Source: an uncultured Prevotella sp. (lineage in GTDB: Bacteria; Bacteroidota; Bacteroidia; Bacteroidales; Bacteroidaceae). Taken from it: a stretch of 14,579 bases of DNA. Location of the stretch: assembly GCA_900546575.1 (NCBI GenBank), contig URDM01000073.1, positions 1-14,579 of the forward strand. The letters run 5' to 3'. A program made the position numbers and the translations under genes. Under the pieces are notes generated by a model that was not told where the DNA came from, ran no database searches, and saw nothing but the letters and a program-made list of their open reading frames with translations. This document shows positions 1-6,430 of this stretch, one piece after another; positions within the stretch are counted from its first letter, which is position 1; each line of letters begins with the position of its first letter.

Positions 1-56
1 AATGTCAAGCTTATGAGCATGACCAATAAATTGAGAAACAAGTAATTTTTTTGCAT
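1..56 (-). CDS. Partial CDS: N-terminus of a probable exported protein, cut by the left edge
   Basis: Reading leftward from an ATG at 56-54, the first 18 codons are open to the edge and give MQKNYLFLNLLVMLISLT: a lysine followed by an unbroken hydrophobic run. That is the pattern of a signal peptide or lipoprotein leader. It is far too short to name a family. A Bacteroidetes -7 element (TAATTTTG, 120-113) lies upstream in the right direction, giving a predicted leader of about 50 nt, and a LacI-type dyad lies at 166-194. By context (downstream of a LacI gene in a sugar cluster) it may be a surface or periplasmic protein for carbohydrate use, but that is inference. An internal ATG at 20-18 is a less likely start because it would lose the charged n-region. 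Confidence 0.5.
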   Translation of the reverse strand, partial: MQKNYLFLNLLVMLISLT

Positions 57-112
57 AGTCGCAATCGGTAATTTTTTTAGTTTATAAGTTTAGGTGATAT
101 TATTTCTTGCTC

Positions 113-120
113 CAAAATTA
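113..120 (-). promoter_or_regulatory. Candidate -7 promoter element for the left-edge gene
   Basis: The minus strand reads TAATTTTG, a full match to the Bacteroidetes -7 consensus TAnnTTTG. No good TTTG is seen 19 bp upstream (positions 143-140 read CACG on the minus strand), so an activator may be needed. The predicted transcription start near 106 leaves about 50 nt before the ATG at 56. Confidence 0.4.
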
Positions 121-165
121 ATACGTTTTTCCGTGTCGGCGTGTATGAACTATGCAAAAAAAAAA

Positions 166-194
166 GAATACGCTATGCAAACGATTGCGTATTC
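166..194 (-). promoter_or_regulatory. LacI-type operator dyad upstream of the left-edge gene
   Basis: A perfect 8-bp inverted repeat (GAATACGC at 166-173, GCGTATTC at 187-194) overlaps GCAAACGATTGC (177-188), a near-palindrome with central CpG that resembles operators of PurR/LacI-type repressors. The CpG cores on the minus strand fall 40 and 29 bp upstream of where the -33 element should start. This is almost the same placement as the two nearer boxes of the triple operators at 1376, 5516 and 13353, so it may be a weaker member of that regulon. Confidence 0.45.
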
Positions 195-211
195 CCATGG
201 TTCAGAGTCAG

Positions 212-232
212 CCCCTTTCAGGGGTGTGCACC
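212..232 (-). terminator. Weak hairpin(s) just after the first LacI gene
   Basis: CCCC (212-215) pairs with GGGG (221-224) around TTTCA, and GGTGTGCACC (223-232) is an overlapping near-palindrome. They lie directly after the LacI stop codon on the minus strand. No T-run follows, so this is at best an inefficient terminator and some read-through into the left-edge gene is possible. Confidence 0.2.
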
Positions 233-235
233 TGT

Positions 236-1246
236 TTATTCGGTCGACTCCCTTTCTACTGTTTTGCCCCTCAGCACTACGTCCTCCACGTGCTTTTCGC
301 TGTTGCCCATATTGAGCATAAGCAGCCGGCAAGCTTCCTCAGCCATTTGCTCTACGGGCTGTTCAACAGCGGTAATGGTGGGGTGTACGAGAGTGCAGAG
401 CGTGGTGCCCGCCATACAGCACACACGCACATCGTCGGGTATGCGCAGCCCACGTTTCTGTATCAGGTTCTTGGCACCTATGAGAGCGGTCTCAGTAAAT
501 CCGAACACGGCGTCGAACGGGATGTTGCGGTCAAGAAAGTTGTCCATCACCTGGCTACCCTCCTCGGCGCTCAATGCCGGTGGCAGCACAAGGTCGGGAT
601 TGAAGTCGACGTGGAACTTCTCCAGAGCATCACGATAGCCGCGCTGGCGCTCATAGGCATTACGTATGCGTGACGGTCCGGGAATATGCACAATCCTCTT
701 GTTGCCGCTGCGTATGAGTTGCTCCACTATGAAGAACGCCATAATATAATCGTCTGACCGTACTTGCGAAGCTTCCACATTGTCCATGGTACGGTCGAAG
801 AACACGACGGGAGTGCCACGCGATACGATACGTCGGTAGACGTCCGTGTTGCGTTCCTTGTCGCATACGCTGATAAGAAGCCCGTCAACCATGCAGTGTT
901 CCATCATTTCTATATTCCTGCACTCCTGTATGTAGCTTTCGTTGGAGGAGGCGATGAGCACATTGTAGCCGTGTTGGCGCAATATGGCCTGCACATGGCT
1001 GATGAATGTCATATAGAACGACGTGACTATCTCGGGAATGATGATGCCTACGCTGTGCGAGCTTTGCTTGCGCAGGCTCACAGCCATCTCATTGCGGTGG
1101 TAGCCCATGCGGCGTGCCGTCTCGATGATGAGTTGCATTGTTTCTGCCTTCACATTCGACGAGTCGCCCGACAGGGCGCGCGATACTGTCGACTTTGAGA
1201 TGCCGAGTTCGTTGGCAATATCCTTTATGGTGATGTATTTTGACAT
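236..1246 (-). CDS. LacI-family transcriptional regulator (first of two)
   Basis: A 336-residue cytoplasmic DNA-binding regulator of usual LacI length. Residues 6-26 form the helix-turn-helix (TIKDIANELGISKSTVSRAL). The hinge helix follows (YHRNEMAVSLRKQ, 49-61), with a leucine (L58) where LacI proteins wedge into the central CpG of the operator. A periplasmic-binding-protein-like sugar sensor fills the rest. I start at the ATG at 1246, which gives the canonical MSKYITIKDIA; an ATG 10 codons upstream adds only an unconserved tail. It faces away from the symporter gene at 1506 and shares a 259-bp control region holding three LacI-type boxes, so autoregulation and control of that operon are likely. 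In the effector domain the strand that is usually V-x-G-F-D reads VCCMAGTTLC, which is unusual. Effector unknown, probably a sugar, sugar alcohol or phosphate ester. Confidence 0.93.
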   Translation of the reverse strand: MSKYITIKDIANELGISKSTVSRALSGDSSNVKAETMQLIIETARRMGYHRNEMAVSLRKQSSHSVGIIIPEIVTSFYMTFISHVQAILRQHGYNVLIASSNESYIQECRNIEMMEHCMVDGLLISVCDKERNTDVYRRIVSRGTPVVFFDRTMDNVEASQVRSDDYIMAFFIVEQLIRSGNKRIVHIPGPSRIRNAYERQRGYRDALEKFHVDFNPDLVLPPALSAEEGSQVMDNFLDRNIPFDAVFGFTETALIGAKNLIQKRGLRIPDDVRVCCMAGTTLCTLVHPTITAVEQPVEQMAEEACRLLMLNMGNSEKHVEDVVLRGKTVERESTE

Positions 1247-1284
1247 TGTGTGGTTGGTTTTAGCTATTTGTTGCAATCATGGTG

Positions 1285-1292
1285 CAAATTTA
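1285..1292 (-). promoter_or_regulatory. Candidate -7 element of the first LacI gene
   Basis: The minus strand reads TAAATTTG, a perfect TAnnTTTG. The expected -33 position (1315-1312) reads AGTT, a weak match, as suits a low-level regulator promoter. The leader would be about 30 nt. The triple operator at 1376-1419 lies upstream of this promoter as well. Confidence 0.45.
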
Positions 1293-1375
1293 GCAAAAGT
1301 TTTCTATCTATAGAACTATTGCGACTCTAAAACTTTCAATCGTCGGCTGCACTTGTTGATTGGCGTACTTTCTTT

Positions 1376-1419
1376 GGGAACGGTTGCGCAAATCGGGAAC
1401 GGTTGCGGGAACGGTTGCG
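1376..1419 (+). promoter_or_regulatory. Triple LacI-type operator upstream of the symporter-dehydrogenase operon
   Basis: Three identical 13-bp copies of GGGAACGGTTGCG sit at 1376-1388, 1395-1407 and 1407-1419; the last two share one base. The AACG cores are 19 bp and then 12 bp apart. The AACG centre with a CpG step is typical of LacI/PurR-family operators. The last box ends exactly 22 bp before the -33 TTTG at 1442. The same 19/12/22 layout recurs at 5516-5558 and, on the other strand, at 13394-13353. Which of the two local LacI proteins binds is not known. Their recognition helices are nearly the same (KSTVSRAL and VSTVSRAL), so both could. Confidence 0.8.
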
Positions 1420-1441
1420 TAAAATGTCTGATATTTTATTC

Positions 1442-1472
1442 TTTGCTATCTTGCACCAAAGCATTAACTTTG
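1442..1472 (+). promoter_or_regulatory. Bacteroidetes-type promoter for the symporter-dehydrogenase operon
   Basis: TTTG at 1442-1445, a 19-bp spacer and TAACTTTG at 1465-1472 match the Bacteroidetes primary-sigma promoter consensus exactly. Transcription should start near 1479, leaving a leader of about 27 nt before the ATG at 1506. Confidence 0.75.
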
Positions 1473-1505
1473 CGTCAGAAAATAACCAAAAAACCTAAAA
1501 GCAAT

Positions 1506-2873
1506 ATGAATACAACCACACACAATGGCCGCGTGCCGTTCGTCAGCAAGATTGCCTATGGAATGGGCGATGTAGGCTGCAACTTCAGTTGGATGTTCGT
1601 CAGCAACTTCCTCATGATTTTCTACACCGACGTGTTTGGCATCGGAATGAGTGCTGTAGCAACACTTATGCTCATATCAAGAATATGGGATGCCGTAAAC
1701 GACCCTATCATCGGAACCCTTACCGACAAGACCCACACACGCTGGGGACGCTTCCGCCCTTGGCTTCTGTTCGGAGCACCCGTAACAGCCATCATACTCA
1801 TGCTCACTTTCTGGGCACACCCCGACTGGAGCCAGACTGCAAAGATTGTGTATATGGCTGTGACCTACTGCATATTGGTGCTTGGCTACACTTGCGTCAA
1901 CCTGCCTTACGGCACACTGTGCGGAGCTATGACACAGGACATAGACGAGAGAGCCAAACTGAACACAAGCCGCTCGGTGAGCGCAATGATTGCCATCGGT
2001 GTGCTGAACATCATAACCGTGCCTCTCGTTACATTCTTGGGTAAGGGCAATGCACAGTTCGGTTATCTGGCAGTAGCTATAATATATGGCATTATCTTCG
2101 CTGCCTGCCATCTGTTCTGCTTCAGCAAGACAAAAGAGGTGGTTGAGGTGCCTGTGGGACAGAAGTTGCCTCTTTCAGTACAGCTGAAGTCGGTACTAAA
2201 GAATCGCCCTTATCAGCTTGCTATCCTCGGACAATTTCTCTTTGGATTCATTCTCTACGGACGCAATGCCGACATCCTCTACTACTTCACCTATGTTGAA
2301 GGTTCGGCAACGCTCTTCAGCTACTATTCCATGGCTATCATATTGCCATCAATAGCAGGAGCCGCATGTTTCCCGTGGGTGTTCCGCAAGACTGGCAACA
2401 AGGGATATGCAGCAGCCGTTTTCGCTCTACTCTGCGGAATATTCATGGCATTGCTCTATTTCTTCAGTCCTAACACCACCCCTATCCAGTTCTATATATG
2501 CTCGGCTATAGCATGGTTCTTCTTCTCTGGTTTCAACACAGCCATCTATGCCGTAATACCCGACTGTGTGGAATATGGCGAATGGAAGACGGGCATACGC
2601 AACGATGGTTTCCAATATGCCTTCGTGTCGCTTGCCAACAAGATGGGCATGGCTCTCGGTACAGCAATGTTTGCCTTGGCTCTCGACTCGGCAGGATATG
2701 TGGCAGGTGCAGAGCAGAATGCTGACGTAATAAATATCATGCGCCACACGTTCTCCACTATTCCTGGTATGCTTTGGATGGTAACAGCTGTGTGTCTGTG
2801 CTTCTACAAGCTCCACCGCCATGTGTACAACAAGATTGTGGAGGAATTGAAGGTCATCAAGAACAAATTATAA
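1506..2873 (+). CDS. GPH-family (MelB-like) sugar:cation symporter
   Basis: A 455-residue inner-membrane transporter of the glycoside-pentoside-hexuronide:cation symporter family within the MFS. The N-terminus carries the family pattern GDVGCNF (21-27) in the first membrane helix. RIWDAVNDPIIG (59-70) follows, and then the cytoplasmic loop motif RWGRFRPWLL (79-88). About twelve hydrophobic helices and a charged C-terminal tail complete the usual length. It should import a sugar, glycoside or sugar alcohol with H+ or Na+; the substrate cannot be read from sequence. The ATG at 1506 is chosen because it starts just before the conserved region and sits 33 nt after the promoter. An in-frame ATG at 1353 would place coding sequence across the operators and promoter. 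It is first in an operon with the dehydrogenase 56 bp downstream, which suggests the imported compound, or its product, is oxidised by that enzyme. Confidence 0.92.
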   Translation: MNTTTHNGRVPFVSKIAYGMGDVGCNFSWMFVSNFLMIFYTDVFGIGMSAVATLMLISRIWDAVNDPIIGTLTDKTHTRWGRFRPWLLFGAPVTAIILMLTFWAHPDWSQTAKIVYMAVTYCILVLGYTCVNLPYGTLCGAMTQDIDERAKLNTSRSVSAMIAIGVLNIITVPLVTFLGKGNAQFGYLAVAIIYGIIFAACHLFCFSKTKEVVEVPVGQKLPLSVQLKSVLKNRPYQLAILGQFLFGFILYGRNADILYYFTYVEGSATLFSYYSMAIILPSIAGAACFPWVFRKTGNKGYAAAVFALLCGIFMALLYFFSPNTTPIQFYICSAIAWFFFSGFNTAIYAVIPDCVEYGEWKTGIRNDGFQYAFVSLANKMGMALGTAMFALALDSAGYVAGAEQNADVINIMRHTFSTIPGMLWMVTAVCLCFYKLHRHVYNKIVEELKVIKNKL

Positions 2874-2929
2874 AAACCGCAATAAAACATAATAACATTA
2901 CAATAACATCCTTTAAAAACATTACAACT

Positions 2930-3982
2930 ATGAGACAAGCAATATTAGTAGCCCCTAAGCACATTGAGTTCAAAGAAGTGGCAGCACCTAAGGCAGCAGA
3001 CCTTAAGGAACACCAGATACTCGCCAACATCAAGCGCATTGGCATCTGCGGCAGCGAGATCCACTCTTACCACGGACTCCATCCTGCCACATTCTATCCC
3101 GTTGTTCAGGGACATGAATATTCGGCTGTGGTTGTGGCATGTGGCAGCAAAGTGACGGTTTGCAAGCCTGGCGACAACATCACAGCACGCCCACAACTGG
3201 TTTGCGGAGAATGCAATCCTTGTAAGCGTGGACAATATAATGTATGCGAGCATCTGCGTGTGCAGGCTTTCCAGGCAGACGGTTGCGCACAAGACTACTT
3301 CATTATCGACGACGACCGTGTGGTTAAATTGCCAGAGGGAATGAGTCTCGACTATGGAGCTATGGTTGAGCCTGCGGCTGTAGGCGCACATGCAAGCAAC
3401 CGTACCGACGTGAAAGGCAAGAACGTTGTGGTAAGCGGAGCGGGAACTATCGGCAATCTTGTGGCTCAGTTCTGCAAGGCTCGCGGAGCAAAGCGAGTGC
3501 TCATAACAGATGTGAGCGACCTTCGACTTGCCAAGGCTCGCGAGTGTGGCATTGCCGACACGCTTAACATTACAAAGCGACCATTGAAGGAAGCTGCCAA
3601 AGAGCTTTTCGGCGACGAGGGTTATCAGGTTGGCTTCGAGGTAGCTGGCGTTGAGTCATCTATACGCTCGCTTATGGAGACTATCGAAAAGGGCAGCGAC
3701 ATCGTTGTTGTGGCTGTCTTTGCCAAGGACCCTGCTCTTAGCATGTTCCACCTTGGCGAGCATGAGCTGCGACTCATAGGCTCGATGATGTATCGCCACG
3801 AGGACTATCAGACTGTCATCGACTATGTATCGCGTGGCATTGTAAATCTGGAGCCACTCGTAAGCAACCGCTTTGCCTTCGAGGAATACGATGATGCCTA
3901 CAAGTATATCGACACTCACCGCGAGACTTCAATGAAGGTGATCATTGATCTTGAGAAGAAGCCTGAGGCCAACAAAGAGTAA
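2930..3982 (+). CDS. Zinc-dependent MDR alcohol/polyol dehydrogenase (sorbitol dehydrogenase-like)
   Basis: A 350-residue cytosolic NAD(P)-dependent dehydrogenase of the medium-chain family, normal length. Catalytic zinc ligands are visible: C40 (GICGSE), H62-E63 (GHEY) and probably E147 (MVEP). The structural zinc loop has four cysteines (C92, C95, C98, C106). The Rossmann fold shows GAGTIG (170-175), and D194 at the end of the second strand (ITDVSD) points to NAD+ rather than NADP+. Relatives oxidise sorbitol, L-iditol, xylitol, L-idonate or galactitol derivatives to ketoses; the exact substrate is unknown. The start at 2930 follows the usual AT-rich leader, and the reading frame upstream overlaps the symporter gene in another frame. 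It is co-transcribed with the symporter and followed by a strong terminator, so the pair is a transport-plus-oxidation unit. Confidence 0.9.
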   Translation: MRQAILVAPKHIEFKEVAAPKAADLKEHQILANIKRIGICGSEIHSYHGLHPATFYPVVQGHEYSAVVVACGSKVTVCKPGDNITARPQLVCGECNPCKRGQYNVCEHLRVQAFQADGCAQDYFIIDDDRVVKLPEGMSLDYGAMVEPAAVGAHASNRTDVKGKNVVVSGAGTIGNLVAQFCKARGAKRVLITDVSDLRLAKARECGIADTLNITKRPLKEAAKELFGDEGYQVGFEVAGVESSIRSLMETIEKGSDIVVVAVFAKDPALSMFHLGEHELRLIGSMMYRHEDYQTVIDYVSRGIVNLEPLVSNRFAFEEYDDAYKYIDTHRETSMKVIIDLEKKPEANKE

Positions 3983-4093
3983 TCACACGCAAGTGGGAAT
4001 AAGATAGGACATATAATAGCTAATAGGTCTAAGTGTAGATTAGTTTTCAAGATAACTGATTAGGAGAGAAAAGTAGTTGCAGAAATGCTATAA

Positions 4094-4138
4094 GCCCGAC
4101 AAGAAGTGAGCACATGCGTCACTCTTGCCGGGCTTTTG
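4094..4138 (+). terminator. Intrinsic terminator after the dehydrogenase gene
   Basis: A long GC-rich stem pairs GCCCGACAAGAAGTGA (4094-4109) with its near-complement ending GCCGGGC (to 4133), with one bulge and one mismatch, followed by TTTT. It closes the 1506-3982 operon, about 110 bp after the stop, and separates it from the transporter at 4257. Confidence 0.8.
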
Positions 4139-4203
4139 CTTGATATAAAACATAAAAAAACAATCAATTTATCAACTACATAATCATTATAATAAAAAAA
4201 GTG

Positions 4204-4211
4204 TAACTTTG
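4204..4211 (+). promoter_or_regulatory. Candidate -7 element for the first FucP-type transporter
   Basis: TAACTTTG is a perfect TAnnTTTG, 45 bp before the chosen start at 4257. The expected -33 position (4181-4184) reads TAAT, a poor match. No AACG boxes are seen in the 3983-4256 gap, so this gene seems to lie outside the triple-operator regulon. Confidence 0.45.
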
Positions 4212-4256
4212 CAACATATTTTTATAACCAGATATTCAACTAATTTTAATAGATCT

Positions 4257-5459
4257 ATGACACAACAATCAAACAAAAACTTCGCCATACCATTGGCGTT
4301 TGTCGGTCTGATGTTCTTCACATTAGGCTTTGCATTGGGCATCAACTCTTTCCTAATCCCCGTATTGAAGGGGTCGCTCAATCTGTCTTCGGGAGTGGCC
4401 TACCTGCTGTTGGCAGCCACATTCATTCCGTTCATTCTATTTGGCTATCCAGCCTCGCGCACCATTGCAGCAATAGGCTACAAGCGTACAATGGCTGTTT
4501 CGTTTGTTATCTTTGCCTTGGCATTCGTGGTGTTCGTGTTGTCGGCTAAGAACGAGAGTTTCATACTGTTTTTGGTAGCCTCGTTCGTAAGTGGCACAGC
4601 CAATGCTTATCTGCAGGCATCGGTAAATCCATACATCACGATACTTGGTCCTATCGACAGCGCAGCACGACGCATCAGTATGATGGGAATATGCAACAAA
4701 CTGGCGTGGCCTGTAGCTCCGCTGTTCTTTGCAGCCGTAGTGCCCGACAGTACCAATGTGCAGATAGCCGACCTCTACTTGCCGTTCTATATCATCATTG
4801 GTGTGTTTGTAGTGCTGAGCATAGTTTCGCTTCTGGCTCCGCTGCCTGAGGTGAAGGCTACAGGTGAGGACGAAGGCTCGGCCGATGATTGTCCTTATGC
4901 ATCAGGCAAGACATCGATATTGCAGTTTCCTCACTTGCTGCTTGGTGTTGTGGCCTTGTTTGTCTATGTAGGTGTTGAGACTTTAGCACTCAGCACAGCC
5001 ATTGACTATGCCACGGCTGTAGGTCTGCCTTCGCCCGACCGCTATGCATGGATACCAAGTATAGGTATGGTGGTAGGATATATTTGCGGCATTGTGCTCA
5101 TTCCTAAGTATCTGTCGCAGGACGGTGCCATGCGCATCTGTGCTTCGTTAGGCGTGGTAGGTTCGCTACTCATTGTGCTGCTGCCAGCCCAGATATCAAT
5201 ATGGGCAATATTCCTTATGGCTCTCGGATGCTCGTTGCTTTGGCCTTCGTTGTGGCCGTTGGCAATGGCCGACCTTGGCAGATTTACCAAGTCGGGCAGC
5301 GCCTTGCTTACTATGGCCATTGCCGGAGGAGCAGTAGTGCCGACATTGTTTGGTACACTTAAGGATTCGTTTGGTGCTCAGAATGCCTATTGGCTCGCTG
5401 TGCCTTGCTTCCTTTTCATATTCTATTATGGACTGGCTGGTCACAAGATCAGAAAGTAA
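4257..5459 (+). CDS. FHS-family (FucP/GluP-like) sugar MFS transporter
   Basis: A 400-residue inner-membrane MFS permease. QASVNPYITILGP (120-132) is the signature of the fucose/glucose-galactose:H+ symporter (FHS) family. About twelve hydrophobic segments are present, with a short charged central loop (around 215-230, EDEGSADD) between the two six-helix halves. Length is slightly short of E. coli FucP but usual for Bacteroidetes members. Substrates in the family include L-fucose, glucose, galactose and fructose; here the context suggests a hexose or ketose linked to polyol use, which is inference. The ATG at 4257 is preferred. An in-frame ATG at 4209 would begin inside the likely -7 promoter element and add 16 residues that do not look conserved. 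Downstream is another promoter, so it is probably monocistronic. Confidence 0.9.
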   Translation: MTQQSNKNFAIPLAFVGLMFFTLGFALGINSFLIPVLKGSLNLSSGVAYLLLAATFIPFILFGYPASRTIAAIGYKRTMAVSFVIFALAFVVFVLSAKNESFILFLVASFVSGTANAYLQASVNPYITILGPIDSAARRISMMGICNKLAWPVAPLFFAAVVPDSTNVQIADLYLPFYIIIGVFVVLSIVSLLAPLPEVKATGEDEGSADDCPYASGKTSILQFPHLLLGVVALFVYVGVETLALSTAIDYATAVGLPSPDRYAWIPSIGMVVGYICGIVLIPKYLSQDGAMRICASLGVVGSLLIVLLPAQISIWAIFLMALGCSLLWPSLWPLAMADLGRFTKSGSALLTMAIAGGAVVPTLFGTLKDSFGAQNAYWLAVPCFLFIFYYGLAGHKIRK

Positions 5460-5466
5460 AAAAATA

Positions 5467-5481
5467 GTATCCAATTGATAC
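5467..5481 (+). terminator. Weak stem-loop after the first FucP-type transporter
   Basis: GTATC (5467-5471) and GATAC (5477-5481) pair around a CAATT loop, starting 8 nt after the stop codon. The stem is only 5 bp and no clean T-run follows, so it is a poor terminator; some transcript could run on into the 5653 gene. Confidence 0.2.
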
Positions 5482-5515
5482 ATTATAGTATATATCGATT
5501 GAAATAAAAATCTTT

Positions 5516-5558
5516 GGGAACGTTTGCGCAAATTGGGAACGATTGCGGTAACGTTCCC
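5516..5558 (+). promoter_or_regulatory. Triple LacI-type operator upstream of the outer-membrane protein gene
   Basis: Three boxes: GGGAACGTTTGCG (5516-5528), GGGAACGATTGCG (5535-5547) and GGTAACGTTCCC (5547-5558). AACG cores are 19 and 12 bp apart, and the cluster ends 22 bp before the -33 element, exactly as at 1376-1419. Bases are conserved mainly within the boxes plus the TCTTT just before the first box and the CAAAT between boxes 1 and 2. Box 3 is closer to a palindrome (GGTAACGTTCCC) than its counterpart at 1407. Confidence 0.8.
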
Positions 5559-5580
5559 AATAAACAAGGATTATTTTTGT

Positions 5581-5611
5581 TTTGTCACCTATTTGGGATG
5601 ACGTAAATTTG
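5581..5611 (+). promoter_or_regulatory. Bacteroidetes-type promoter for the outer-membrane protein/VOC operon
   Basis: TTTG at 5581-5584, a 19-bp spacer and TAAATTTG at 5604-5611 match the consensus perfectly. Predicted start near 5618, about 35 nt before the ATG at 5653. Confidence 0.75.
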
Positions 5612-5652
5612 CAAGCGTAAAGAATAAAAATTTAAAAACCTAAACCTTGCAA

Positions 5653-6384
5653 ATGAAAAGAATCACCACATCACTCATTGCCTCGGCAATATGCCTGACG
5701 GCTTCAGCACAAATCCATCTTACTGCCGACTTGCAGAACAACCATCTGTGGCGAGGCATGGAGGTGGCCGACGGTTGCCTTATACTTACCGACCTTGGCT
5801 ATACGTTTGCCAATGGACACATGACACTCGGTCTGTGGGGAGGCACAAATACCCAAGGCTTATATAAGGAGTTCAACCATTACATCACGCTGCGCACGGG
5901 CGGACTGGAGTTCTCGGTTATGGATACTTACAACTTCTCGCCTGGAGCTACGTACAACAATAGGCAGTATTTTAATTATTCGGCACACGAGACAGGACGA
6001 TTTCTTAACTGTACGCTGAATTACCGCTTACAGCAGTCTCGGCTTCCATTGCTGCTCAGCTGGTCGACAATAATGTTCGGACGCGACCGCTCGGCTGACA
6101 ACACAGAGCAGAAATACTCAACATTCGTTTATGCCGAATATCCTGTATATAATAAGGAGGGATGGAGAGTGGATGCAGGAGTGGGAGGAGCATTCGCCCT
6201 GAACAAGGCTGGCGAGAAACAAAACTTCTACGGCGAAACTTCGGGCGTAGTGCATACACAACTGAAAGTGAGCCACGATCTGAAGATAGGTTCCTATACA
6301 ATTCCAGTACATGCAATGGGAATGTGGAATCCGCAGACGGAGAAGGCTTACTTCCAGATTGGCGCACAAATCATCCACTTATAA
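5653..6384 (+). CDS. Exported outer-membrane beta-barrel protein, porin-like (function unknown)
   Basis: A 243-residue protein with a clear signal peptide (MKRITTSLIASAICLTASA, cleavage likely after A19). The mature part is a string of short amphipathic strands rich in aromatic residues and glycine, starting with a LWRG motif (around 34-37) and ending in a hydrophobic strand (GAQIIHL), as outer-membrane barrels do. The LWRG start and repeated strand pattern resemble the TorF-like family of small putative porins, though I cannot confirm membership. It would sit in the outer membrane and could admit a small substrate such as a polyol; that role is inferred only from sharing the triple operator with the transporter operons. 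It is followed 46 bp later by the VOC gene in the same direction. Confidence 0.75.
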   Translation: MKRITTSLIASAICLTASAQIHLTADLQNNHLWRGMEVADGCLILTDLGYTFANGHMTLGLWGGTNTQGLYKEFNHYITLRTGGLEFSVMDTYNFSPGATYNNRQYFNYSAHETGRFLNCTLNYRLQQSRLPLLLSWSTIMFGRDRSADNTEQKYSTFVYAEYPVYNKEGWRVDAGVGGAFALNKAGEKQNFYGETSGVVHTQLKVSHDLKIGSYTIPVHAMGMWNPQTEKAYFQIGAQIIHL

Positions 6385-6430
6385 AAACACTTAGATTGAC
6401 AACATAAAATCCATAAAATCCATTAGCATT

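Noticed and set aside
141..673. Rightward reading frames over the first LacI gene
   Set aside because: Antisense to a well-supported LacI protein; no recognisable domain.
1353..1505. N-terminal extension of the symporter from an in-frame ATG at 1353
   Set aside because: It would make the three operator boxes and the perfect promoter part of the coding sequence, and the added residues do not resemble the GPH family.
3279..3288. ACGGTTGCGC inside the MDR dehydrogenase gene as a further operator box
   Set aside because: A single box in coding sequence without the 19/12 partners or a promoter; expected by chance.
4209..4256. Upstream start for the first FucP-type transporter at 4209
   Set aside because: The ATG lies within or next to the -7 element at 4204-4211, so it would be upstream of the likely transcription start.
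5196..5567. Leftward reading frame over the end of the transporter and the operator cluster
   Set aside because: It is antisense to the transporter and begins inside the operator; no domain can be recognised.
5771..5778. ACGGTTGC inside the outer-membrane protein gene as an operator
   Set aside because: Isolated, incomplete and in coding sequence.
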